The position numbers were made by a program, and so were the translations under genes. The notes under the pieces were generated by a model. That model made no database searches, had not been told where the DNA came from, and was given only the letters and a program-made list of their open reading frames with translations. DNA of 56,413 bases from DATKPC01 sp035524275 (lineage in GTDB: Bacteria; Pseudomonadota; Gammaproteobacteria; Burkholderiales; Burkholderiaceae_F): NCBI GenBank assembly GCA_035524275.1, contig DATKPC010000064.1, positions 1 through 56,413 on the forward strand. The letters run 5' to 3'. Position 1 is the first letter of the stretch; every line of letters starts with the position of its first letter. Below, piece by piece: positions 15,808 through 23,785 of this stretch.

Positions 15808-18800
15808 GGCATGATCTCCTGCCACGACGTCCGCTGCGGGACCAGCCCGGTGGGCATCGAGAACGCCTGGACGCCGCCCGGTCCGCCGGCGAGGATGATG
15901 TCGTTCGCGTTCGCCGGGTCGGAGATGCTGCCCAGGCCGGTCACGACGCCGACCGACGACAGGATGCCGTCGGCGCCGCCGAGGATCGAGCGGAAGAACG
16001 CCCCGTCGGTTCCGCCGCCGCCGCCCGTTCCCGCGTTGACGGCCATGATGAAGCTCGTGCCGCCCGGCTGGCACGTCGAGGTCGACGGAACGACCGTCGA
16101 GAAGAAGACGTCGCCGTCGAGCACGAGCGGCGTGCTGAGGACGCGTTCGCCGGCATCGTTCGGAACGTTGAAGTCGATGTACCAGCCCTTGTCCGCCGGG
16201 GCGAGCGTGTTCTGGCTGAGGCTGCGGCCGCTTTCCGGTCCGTTCGGTCCGGCGATCGGCGTGATCGTCTGCTGCAGCAGAGGACCGTTGGCGCGCGAGA
16301 TCGTCGCGGTCACCTGCGTGCCGGGGTCGTTGATCCCGTAGAAGCTCTGGACGGTCAGGTCGCCGGGGTCGGTCGTCGCGAAGAAGCGTCCGGTCCCGAA
16401 GTACAGCATCCACCCGGTATGTCCCGCCGGTGCCGGCCCGATCTCCGGTGCCGCCGTGATGGGTTGCGGCGCATTCGGCGGGTTCGGCGACAACGCCTGG
16501 AAGAACGCGATCGGCGCGCCGCCGGGGCTGGGCACGTTCCAGTTCGACGCGGTCTTGCTCGTCAGGTCGAAGCGCCACAGGTTGCCCTGCTGGTCGCCGG
16601 CGTAGACATAGTCGATCACGCGGTCGGCGTTGACGTCGAACAGCGTCGGCGAGCCCAGGCCGTTGGACGCCGCGCAGTTCGCGGTGCCCGGATGGTCCAG
16701 CGTGCCGGTCGTCGTGTCGATCGTGTGGACGATGCCCGTCGCGAGTTCGACGAGGTACAGGACCGCGCACTGGCGCGCGCTGTCGTAGCCATTGCCGAAG
16801 ATCGCGTACCACTTGCCGTCGTTCAGCGGCGCGATGATCGCCTGCCCGATCGTATAGCCGAGGTTCCCGTCGAGCACCGTGTTGCCGTCCGGCGTCGTCG
16901 CGTCGACCTCCCACAGCACGCCGTTGTCGCCGGTCCTGGCGCCGAAATTCTGCGGATTCGTCACGTCGAGCGCGAAGACCGACTTGCCGCCGGCGCCGGT
17001 CTGCCCGATCAGCACGCTGTGCCAGGCCGGCGACGCGCCGGCATAACCGAAGTAGGCATCGCCGACGAACGGAGAACCGTCGACGAAGAACTGGTGCGTG
17101 TAGTTCGTCGACGCCAGCGCCGACACGTTGCCCAGCACGCTGTTGGGCATGTAGGCGAACTGCTCCGCGCCCCCGGTCACGCGACCGGTCGCGTCCTCCT
17201 GGATCGCGAAGCCGTGCAGCATTCCGTCGTTCGCGCCGACATACAGCATCTTGGGACGTCCGGCGGCGACCTTGGCCTGCGTCAGGTAGGTCGTGTAGGG
17301 CAGGCCGCCGCCCATCGACGCCGGCAGCGACGCATACCCGAAATTCTCGTTGTAGGAATAGGCCGGGTTCGAATTGACGATGTCGCCCAGGATGCTCGTC
17401 GCGCGCGCGCGCAGCGTGCCGGCCGGATTGCCGGCCGACTGCTCGTTCGTCGCGTCGCCGCGCAGCCATGCCAGGACATTGGCGTCGTGGACCAGGGGCG
17501 TCGTCCACAGGCCCGCGGTCTGCAGGCTCGCCTGCAGCAGCGGAAGCGCATAGGGCACCGGGTTCGGCGTCGGGGTCGTGTTGCTCGGCGCCGAGAACGT
17601 GACGATGTTGCGGCTTGCCGGGGTCGGGAACGCGCTGCTGTTTCCGGTCGGGCCGCGATTGTCGGTCGTCCAGTCGATCTGGCCGGTATTGACCGTGTAC
17701 GAACCGTTGCCGTTGAACACCAGCGGGAACGCGCGGATCGTCCCGTGCCAGTCACTCGACTGGTAGCTCGCCTGGAACAGGTCGGTGCCGGTGCGAAACG
17801 ACGTCGTGTCGGCGATCGCGGTCGACGCTCCGGAAGTCGCGTAGCTCTCGGCGTTGATGAACGTGTCCAGCGCGTTGATGAGGCCCTGCGGCGACGACGC
17901 GCTGAAGGCCTGGCCGCGACTGTTGATCGCCGCATGCCACAGGTCGTAGACCTTGGCCGGGTCGTCGGTGCCATTGAATCCGGCAAAGCACGACGCCTGC
18001 GTGTCGCCGAACGCGACCGGCGGCCACGACTGCGTGCCGTTCACGAGCGCCTGGTAGCCGGCGCCCGCATACGTGCTGCCGCCCCACAGAGGCGGATACG
18101 TCATGAACTTGTCGAGACCCAGGCCGACGGTGAAGTTCACCAGGTGGTGCCAGTTCGCCGGGTCGTAGTGCGGGTCCCAGTACGACGCGTTGTTCGGCAG
18201 CAGCGTGCTGACGTTGTTCGTCAGGCCGTCCGGATTCAGGTCGTGCGACCAGTAGTAGAACGCGACGTCGGCCAGCGTGTCGACGTTCGTCAGCGTCGCG
18301 TTGGCGGCGCCGTTGCAGCTGCCGTAGTTCGCCGGCGCGTCATTGCTGTAGATCGACGTCGCCGCGCCCGGCTGGTACGCGGTTCCGTCGGGCAGCGTCA
18401 TCGACGTGCTGTCGGCGGCGCCGCAGTCGCCGCCGCACAGCGCGGCGCCCTGCTCGCCGCCGGAGGCGACCGGCGACCCGGTCAGGTTCCATTCGCCGTC
18501 CGTGACGATGATGTTGAAGTTCTTTCGACACGAGGCTTCGGCCCCGGTCGGCGCCGAGGCGAGCGTCGGGTCGAGCGTCGAACTCCAGTTCGGGTAGTAG
18601 CCCCAGGGGCCGTTGGCACCGCCGGTCTTCTGCAGGAACTGGCCGACGCGATCGAGCGCCGTGCGCAGCGGCGTGCCGCCGGCCGCCGGGAGGTACTGCA
18701 GGAAGCTGTAGAAGTCCGTCTTGTGCTGCGTGTTGAACGTGTGGATGCTGTTTTCCAGCAGCGGGCCGCCCCAGCCGGAACAGGTCGGGCTTCCGACCGT

Positions 18801-19808
18801 GCCGAATCCGCTGTTGCAGGAATCGATGGCCTGCCACGCCACGCGGGCCGTCGCGAGCGTCGGATTGGCCATCGCGACCGCGAGCGAACTCACGACGGCG
18901 AGATGGCGCGTGCGGTAGAACGAATACCAGATTGCGAAGTTCCGCGTCTCGTCCCGGCCTCCCGGCCCGGACGAGGTGCCGACCTTGACCAGCGTGTAGC
19001 AGTTGTCGTCGTAGAGCGAGCCGCTGCAGCCGCTGTTCGAGGGCACGTAGTTGTAGTAGTACGCGTACGTCGGATCGGCACTGGTCTTCACGCCCAGCGC
19101 GCCGAGGTCGGCAAAGTTGTGCTGCGCCCAGTCGTTGCAGAGGAAGTTCGACGAATTTGGACACAGGCCGGCCTGGTTCGACCCGGGCGCCCACGGCGCC
19201 GCCGGCGTCGATCCGGGAAAGTACGTCGACGTCGGGCGGTATTGCGTCGCCAGGTTGAGGGTGCCGCTCGTCTGCGGGTTGAACCCGTCGTTATAGGCTG
19301 CGGCGAAGGACGTGGCGAGCGGCGTCCCGGTCGCATCCGGCGGGATCACGTACGTCAGCGTCGGGTCGTAGTACAGCGGATTCAGCGCCGCCGACTTGTA
19401 GCCGCGCGCCGCGCCGCAGGCGATCGTCGCGCACGTGCCGAGCTGGCCCTGCCCGCCGCAGATCTTGCCGCAGCCGGGCCCGCCGGCGCCGCTTCCGGAC
19501 TGCCCCGTGGCGAGCGGCTCGGCCGTGCCCGGCGCGCTCGTACTCGTCGTCAGGTTCTGATAGAGCGTATCGGGTATGTGCCCCCACGCCATGCTGCCGG
19601 AGTCGTCGACCGTCAGGAACAGGTTCGGCGGCAGGGGCGGCGACAGGTTCAGCGGCACATTGGAGACCGGAAGCGGCGCGGGCGTCGTCTGCGCATGGGC
19701 CGACTGCGCAGCCTGCAGCAGCAGCGCGACGGCGCACGCCGTCGTCCACGACGCCCAGGCGAGCAGCCTGAGATTGCGGCCTCGCGGCCAGCGGATTCGC
19801 ATCAACAT
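15804..19808 (-). CDS. pilY1: PilY1-type pilus adhesin/assembly protein with vWA motif
   Basis: Large exported protein (1334 aa) that primes type IV pilus assembly and can act as tip adhesin. A signal peptide covers about residues 1-39 (cleavage after AHA). A von Willebrand A-type MIDAS start DDSGSM lies near 68-73. The C-terminal third is a PilY1 beta-propeller with a calcium-loop-like DVNADRVIDYVYAGD. The ATG at 19808 is preferred because GGAGGAAGG lies 8-10 nt upstream; an ATGA-coupled ATG at 19838 is the alternative. It sits between pilX and pilE. Confidence 0.93.
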   Translation of the reverse strand: MLMRIRWPRGRNLRLLAWASWTTACAVALLLQAAQSAHAQTTPAPLPVSNVPLNLSPPLPPNLFLTVDDSGSMAWGHIPDTLYQNLTTSTSAPGTAEPLATGQSGSGAGGPGCGKICGGQGQLGTCATIACGAARGYKSAALNPLYYDPTLTYVIPPDATGTPLATSFAAAYNDGFNPQTSGTLNLATQYRPTSTYFPGSTPAAPWAPGSNQAGLCPNSSNFLCNDWAQHNFADLGALGVKTSADPTYAYYYNYVPSNSGCSGSLYDDNCYTLVKVGTSSGPGGRDETRNFAIWYSFYRTRHLAVVSSLAVAMANPTLATARVAWQAIDSCNSGFGTVGSPTCSGWGGPLLENSIHTFNTQHKTDFYSFLQYLPAAGGTPLRTALDRVGQFLQKTGGANGPWGYYPNWSSTLDPTLASAPTGAEASCRKNFNIIVTDGEWNLTGSPVASGGEQGAALCGGDCGAADSTSMTLPDGTAYQPGAATSIYSNDAPANYGSCNGAANATLTNVDTLADVAFYYWSHDLNPDGLTNNVSTLLPNNASYWDPHYDPANWHHLVNFTVGLGLDKFMTYPPLWGGSTYAGAGYQALVNGTQSWPPVAFGDTQASCFAGFNGTDDPAKVYDLWHAAINSRGQAFSASSPQGLINALDTFINAESYATSGASTAIADTTSFRTGTDLFQASYQSSDWHGTIRAFPLVFNGNGSYTVNTGQIDWTTDNRGPTGNSSAFPTPASRNIVTFSAPSNTTPTPNPVPYALPLLQASLQTAGLWTTPLVHDANVLAWLRGDATNEQSAGNPAGTLRARATSILGDIVNSNPAYSYNENFGYASLPASMGGGLPYTTYLTQAKVAAGRPKMLYVGANDGMLHGFAIQEDATGRVTGGAEQFAYMPNSVLGNVSALASTNYTHQFFVDGSPFVGDAYFGYAGASPAWHSVLIGQTGAGGKSVFALDVTNPQNFGARTGDNGVLWEVDATTPDGNTVLDGNLGYTIGQAIIAPLNDGKWYAIFGNGYDSARQCAVLYLVELATGIVHTIDTTTGTLDHPGTANCAASNGLGSPTLFDVNADRVIDYVYAGDQQGNLWRFDLTSKTASNWNVPSPGGAPIAFFQALSPNPPNAPQPITAAPEIGPAPAGHTGWMLYFGTGRFFATTDPGDLTVQSFYGINDPGTQVTATISRANGPLLQQTITPIAGPNGPESGRSLSQNTLAPADKGWYIDFNVPNDAGERVLSTPLVLDGDVFFSTVVPSTSTCQPGGTSFIMAVNAGTGGGGGTDGAFFRSILGGADGILSSVGVVTGLGSISDPANANDIILAGGPGGVQAFSMPTGLVPQRTSWQEIMP

Positions 19809-19834
19809 GACTCGCCTTCCTCCGGCGCCGGCGC

Positions 19835-20416
19835 TCATCGCAGGACCGTCGACTGCAGCGTGACCTGCGTCGAGGAGTTCGCGCCCCAGGCATGCGCGGT
19901 GACGCGCGCCATCGGGACGGTCTTCAGCGGCTTGCCTCCGGAGGTCACCGACCCCGGATCGACGTCGAAGGACTCGGCGATGCAGACGGGCGCCTGCGCC
20001 ACGTTCGGGATCGCGCCGGAGACGACGAACGGGACGACCGGCGAGCCCGACTTGTAGAACGGCGCCGCGGCGTAGCCGGCGTCGGCGTAGCTCAGCTGCG
20101 TCGGCGGCAGCCGAACGTAGAAACCGCCCGGCGCCGCGCTGCCGGCACCGAGGCCCCCGGTCGCCGAGAACGTGGTTCCGGCATTGATCGCCAGGCCCTC
20201 GCAGGTCCGCAACGCGGCCTCTGCGGCCTCCAGCGCCCGCAGCCGGTCGCGGGAATTGCTGGTCATCCGCTCCTCCTGCGTCGCGACCGAGAACGCGGCC
20301 ACGCCCATCAGCGTCAGCATCGCGAGGAAGATGAGGCCGACGACGAGCACGGCGCCGCCCTGCCGGCGCGCGGGGGGCCGCAGGGGCGCGGCGCAACCTT
20401 CGTTCGATCGCATCAC
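19835..20416 (-). CDS. pilX: Minor pilin PilX
   Basis: A 193-aa pilus assembly protein with the PilX N-terminal pattern: basic leader, RQGGAVLVVGLIFLAMLTLMGVAAF as the hydrophobic helix, then TSNSRDRLRALEAAEAALR. The family lacks the usual FTLIE motif and instead has the G-G-A-V junction seen here, so this is normal for PilX. It lies 7 nt after pilW. Its stop overlaps an in-frame ATG of pilY1. In other bacteria PilX works with FimT, PilV, PilW and PilY1 as the priming complex at the pilus tip. Confidence 0.9.
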   Translation of the reverse strand: MMRSNEGCAAPLRPPARRQGGAVLVVGLIFLAMLTLMGVAAFSVATQEERMTSNSRDRLRALEAAEAALRTCEGLAINAGTTFSATGGLGAGSAAPGGFYVRLPPTQLSYADAGYAAAPFYKSGSPVVPFVVSGAIPNVAQAPVCIAESFDVDPGSVTSGGKPLKTVPMARVTAHAWGANSSTQVTLQSTVLR

Positions 20417-20423
20417 ATCGCTC

Positions 20424-21584
20424 CTAGTTCATCCGGTTGCGCAGCGCGACGGTCGTCGAGAAGCGGTCGCGCAACCGCGTGTCCGTGACCGCGAGGACGC
20501 CCTGCCCCGGCACGAGCGGCGTCGCATAGGCCTGCACGCCGTTGGTCGCGCCCGCCTGGCCCTGCACACCCGGCTGCCCCGCAAGGTCGCCGCCGACCGC
20601 CTGCACCGCGACTTCGATGCTGACGACGTTGGCCCAGTTCGCGTTCCCGGTGTTCGGCCCGATCGCATTGGCGCCCGCCAGCTGCATCTGCGTCGCGGCA
20701 TCGCCCGGCGGCAGCGCCGCGGCGACGCCGAACTGCAGCCCGAGGCCCTCGATGCCGTCGACGACCTCGTCGCTGGCGCCGGTGGCCGCCGAGTGGCGGT
20801 ACAGCGACACGCCGCCCGCGCTGTTCTTCGCCACGTAGTAGGCGACTTCGTCGAACTGCTGCGCCGTCAGGAAGCCGTCGACCGTCAATGCGGTCTCGCC
20901 GACGTCGTTGACCGGAACCGCCGACGCGAACGTGACCGTCGTCGGCACGCCGGGAGCCGGCACCCCGGCCGTGCAGGCCGGCGACGTCGCTCCCGCCGCG
21001 ACGGACACCAGTGCCGCGCGCGTGCAGCTGGAGATCGCCAGCAACGTCGGCGACGGCGATGGATTGATGGCGCTGCAGATGGCGCCGTCGGCCACGAACG
21101 TCGTGCCGCCGGGCGTGAACTGCTGGACCGGGACCGGCGAGGAGGTCGCGACGCGAATGACGAGGACGTCGGTACCCGGGATCCAGGTCGCGGGCTGCGC
21201 AAACGGCTGGACCTTGAAGGCCGACGCATCCCAGGCGCCGGTGAAGCCGCTGACGACCCCGACGTTGCCGGCATACGACACCGCGGCGGCACCCGGCGCC
21301 ACCATGACGGCCGGCGGCACCTTGCCGGTGGCCGTGAGCGTCGAACCGCAGCCGAGGAAGCCCGTGCGGCGCAGGTCGCGCGCAATCGAGTCGATCGCGA
21401 AGCGGCCGGACTCCTGGACGCGGGCGGCGCCCTCGTTCGTCCGATAGGCCCCGTGCGTCCCCAGGTAGGCATAGCTGATCGCGGCGAGGACGATCAGGCT
21501 GATCACCATCGTGACCAGCAGTTCGATCAGCGTCAGGCCATGCTGCGCGGCGCGAGCGCCGCGAAGAGGAAGGGCCATCTTCAT
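20424..21584 (-). CDS. pilW: Minor pilin PilW
   Basis: A 386-aa minor pilin. The leader ends AAQHG, followed by LTLIELLVTMVISLIVLAAISYAY, giving a prepilin peptidase site with Glu5. The PilW-type stretch ESGRFAIDSIARDLRRTGFLGCG follows near residue 60. The start ATG at 21584 overlaps the pilV stop as ATGA, which fixes it inside a longer open frame. Length fits the family. It is the third gene of the operon, between pilV and pilX. Confidence 0.92.
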   Translation of the reverse strand: MKMALPLRGARAAQHGLTLIELLVTMVISLIVLAAISYAYLGTHGAYRTNEGAARVQESGRFAIDSIARDLRRTGFLGCGSTLTATGKVPPAVMVAPGAAAVSYAGNVGVVSGFTGAWDASAFKVQPFAQPATWIPGTDVLVIRVATSSPVPVQQFTPGGTTFVADGAICSAINPSPSPTLLAISSCTRAALVSVAAGATSPACTAGVPAPGVPTTVTFASAVPVNDVGETALTVDGFLTAQQFDEVAYYVAKNSAGGVSLYRHSAATGASDEVVDGIEGLGLQFGVAAALPPGDAATQMQLAGANAIGPNTGNANWANVVSIEVAVQAVGGDLAGQPGVQGQAGATNGVQAYATPLVPGQGVLAVTDTRLRDRFSTTVALRNRMN

Positions 21585-22117
21585 ATGCGAGTCACCAGCG
21601 AGAAGCAGCCCGTCGTCGGCGTCGGCAGTGCGCCGCACGCGGCCGGCGCCACCGCGACGCCCGGCGCCGCCTGCGCGGCGCGCGAATCGTCCCAACCGAT
21701 GTCGACTTCCCAGACGCCGGCGGCGTTGGGCGCGAACGTTGCCGACGCCCCCGGCAGCATCGCGAGCTGGCTTGCCGCCCAGTTCGGCAGGTTCGTCGCG
21801 AGCAGGCCGCCCGGGCAGGTGCCGGTCAACGCGCCGCTGGCACTGATCACGCACGACAGGCCGGCCCCGGCCGCGGCGAGCGCGGTCTTGTCGGCGCGCA
21901 ACTGGTCAGCCAGGTCGGCGGCGAGCTGCGTGGCCTTCCACCGGTACGTCGATCCCTGGTTGATCTTGATGCCATTCGCCTGCAGGCCCGCCAGCCCGAG
22001 CAGCCCGATCGCGAGCACGACAATCGACACCAGCACCTCGACCATCGTCAGGCCGCGCTGCGCGCGCGCCGGCGAGCGTCGCAGCCGGCCCCGGCCGCAT
22101 GTCCATGTCCGCTTCAT
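21581..22117 (-). CDS. pilV: Minor pilin PilV
   Basis: A 178-aa minor pilin with a basic leader ending AQRG, then LTMVEVLVSIVVLAIGLLGLAGLQ (Glu5 present) and the PilV-type helix continuing into QLAADLADQLRADK. The ATG at 22117 is chosen because AAGGAG lies 7 nt before it; an ATG 15 nt further upstream would place that ribosome site inside the coding region. The stop overlaps the pilW start as ATGA. It lies 48 nt downstream of fimT. Confidence 0.9.
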   Translation of the reverse strand: MKRTWTCGRGRLRRSPARAQRGLTMVEVLVSIVVLAIGLLGLAGLQANGIKINQGSTYRWKATQLAADLADQLRADKTALAAAGAGLSCVISASGALTGTCPGGLLATNLPNWAASQLAMLPGASATFAPNAAGVWEVDIGWDDSRAAQAAPGVAVAPAACGALPTPTTGCFSLVTRI

Positions 22118-22165
22118 TGGCAGCTCCTTCATGCGCCGCGTCTCCTCGATGGCCGCCGGACCGCC

Positions 22166-22765
22166 TCAGCAGCCGGCGATCTCCGCGCCGTTGGCATCGA
22201 GCGGATAGCCATTGGTGTCGGTCGTCGCGACGCGAATCCTTCCGCTCTGCGCGACGAGCACCGCCCGCGACGACGACACGCCGCCGGCGACCGGCGACCC
22301 GCCACGGCAGACCATGATCTCCGCCAACGTCGCGCCGCCCGAGGTCACGAGGCGGCCGAGCGCGTCGAACGCGATCGCGCCGCTGCCCGCGACCGGGACG
22401 ATCAGCGCGTCCACCGTGAGCTGCGGACCGCTGGGCGCCCCGGCGCGGATCGTCTGCGTCTTGTCGCACGTCGCGGTCAGGCTGCCGCCCGTGAGCGGCG
22501 CGACGATCCAGCTGTTGCCGCCTTCGACGCAGACGCCGACGGGCGCGCTCGTCCGCACCGCTTCGCTGCGCGCGAGATTGAGGGAAGCGACCAGCTCGTT
22601 GGCCGACGTCGCAAGCTGGTTCGACGCGACGAAGCTCTGCAGCGACGGCACGCCGTAGGCGAGCAGGATCGCCGCGATCACCATCGTGACGAGCAGCTCG
22701 ACGAGCGTCAGGCCGCGCACGCGGCGCGCGCCGCCCCCCTGGATGATTTTCGTCCGGCTCTCCAT
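22166..22765 (-). CDS. fimT: FimT/GspH-family minor pseudopilin, first gene of pilus operon 1
   Basis: A 199-aa GspH/FimT-type protein. The leader ends RRVRG, then LTLVELLVTMVIAAILLAYGVPSLQSF (Glu5 present), followed by the GspH-type helix NELVASLNLARSEAVRT. The C-terminal domain is beta-rich with a Cys near the end. The ATG at 22765 follows a GAGGTGGGG ribosome site; a longer in-frame ATG at 22789 lacks one. It begins the operon fimT-pilV-pilW-pilX-pilY1-pilE, all on the minus strand. The promoter should lie in the 519-bp region upstream. Confidence 0.9.
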   Translation of the reverse strand: MESRTKIIQGGGARRVRGLTLVELLVTMVIAAILLAYGVPSLQSFVASNQLATSANELVASLNLARSEAVRTSAPVGVCVEGGNSWIVAPLTGGSLTATCDKTQTIRAGAPSGPQLTVDALIVPVAGSGAIAFDALGRLVTSGGATLAEIMVCRGGSPVAGGVSSSRAVLVAQSGRIRVATTDTNGYPLDANGAEIAGC

Positions 22766-23284
22766 TCCCCACCTCGCGCCGCGCTGCATGGACCCGCCTG
22801 CGGTCCCGCCCGTGGATCCGCTCCCGGATCCGCTCGTGGACCCGGCTGCTGGACCCCTCGGGACCCCACTGTGCGGCTTGTTGGCTACTTTCTCAGTTCG
22901 CCGCTTTCCGCCATTCTTCGAGCGATCGCGAACGCGTGCAGCAAGGCCTGGGGCTAGCGGCGCCTTTCATCCGATAAGCGGATCCACGAGTGGCGGCGCC
23001 TATGCGACATCGCAAACGCGCGTCCCCAACTCGCGTTATGCCCTTCGCGACGCGCGCCTTCGGTGCCGCACTCACTGACGCTGAGAAACGGCGACCGGAT
23101 CGAATTTGTGAGTTGAAAGTTTCAACGTTGCGCAACCCACATATGCGTGATGTCGCCACGAACGCGGGGGCATGAGCCCCCACCCGCTCCGCGTCGCACG
23201 GGACGGGTTTCCCCTTGTCGCGCGGCAGCGTAGCCCATTCGAATACCGCAAAAACGTTAGCGTTCGATGTAATAAGCTCGCCGA
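22766..23284. other. Intergenic region upstream of pilus operon 1 and the thioesterase gene
   Basis: No convincing gene. Next to fimT lies a short low-complexity tract with repeated GGATCCGCTC and GGACCC units (about 22808-22866). A perfect 15-bp palindrome, GTTGAAAGTTTCAAC, is at 23112-23126 in the AT-richer part. A TTCTCAGTTCGC 12-mer at 22890-22901 recurs at 47099-47110, ahead of the second pilus operon. Divergent promoters for both flanking genes should be here, but no strong -35/-10 pair stands out. Confidence 0.6.
23112..23126. promoter_or_regulatory. Perfect 15-bp palindrome, candidate operator
   Basis: GTTGAAA-G-TTTCAAC is an exact inverted repeat with 7-bp arms. It lies 158 bp upstream of the thioesterase gene and about 350 bp upstream of fimT in an AT-enriched stretch. 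It looks like a binding site for a dimeric regulator, but the regulator is unknown. Confidence 0.35.
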
Positions 23285-23785
23285 ATGGAAACCCCGCCCG
23301 CCACGCCGCAAGCGCCGGCCCCCAGCGTCGCTTTCGAAGCCGGATTCGTCGAGGCGATGCGCGACGTGTTCGAGCAGCGCGTCGCGTTCAATCGCCTGAT
23401 CGGCCTCGAGCTCACGTCCTTCGACGTCGAGCGGCCGACGTGCCGGATCCGGATGCGGCCGGAGCTCATCGGCCACTTCCTGCACCACCGGCTGCACGGC
23501 GGCGCCATCAGCGCGGCGATCGATGCGGCCGGCGGCTTCGGCATCATGCTGGCGATCGCCGCGCGCCACATGAACGAGTCGATCGCCGAGCGGGCGGCGC
23601 GCTTCGCGAAGCTGGGAACGATCGACCTGCGGGTCGACTACCTGCGCCCGGCCACCGGACCGCACTTCGACATCGCGGTGTCGGTCCTGCGCCTCGGCAG
23701 CCGCGTCGCTTCGACGCGGATGGACATGGTCAACAGCAGCGGCATCGTCGTGGCGACCGGCTCCGGCGCCTACATCGTTTCGTGA
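23285..23785 (+). CDS. Thioesterase family protein (hotdog fold, YigI/PaaI-like)
   Basis: A 166-aa acyl-CoA thioesterase-like protein. The central hotdog helix motif HGGAISAAIDAAGGFGIM is near residues 63-80. A preceding RMRPELIGHF and the following IDLRVDYLRPATG match the 4HBT superfamily pattern. It should hydrolyse thioesters in the cytosol; the natural substrate is unknown. The stop overlaps the GTG start of the ABC-F gene (GTGA), so the two are coupled. The thioesterase and Uup functions have no obvious link. Confidence 0.85.
   Translation: METPPATPQAPAPSVAFEAGFVEAMRDVFEQRVAFNRLIGLELTSFDVERPTCRIRMRPELIGHFLHHRLHGGAISAAIDAAGGFGIMLAIAARHMNESIAERAARFAKLGTIDLRVDYLRPATGPHFDIAVSVLRLGSRVASTRMDMVNSSGIVVATGSGAYIVS

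Noticed and set aside
15756..20057. Open frame of about 1430 codons on the plus strand opposite pilY1-1
   Set aside because: Arg-rich, no recognisable domain, and fully antisense to a well-supported gene.
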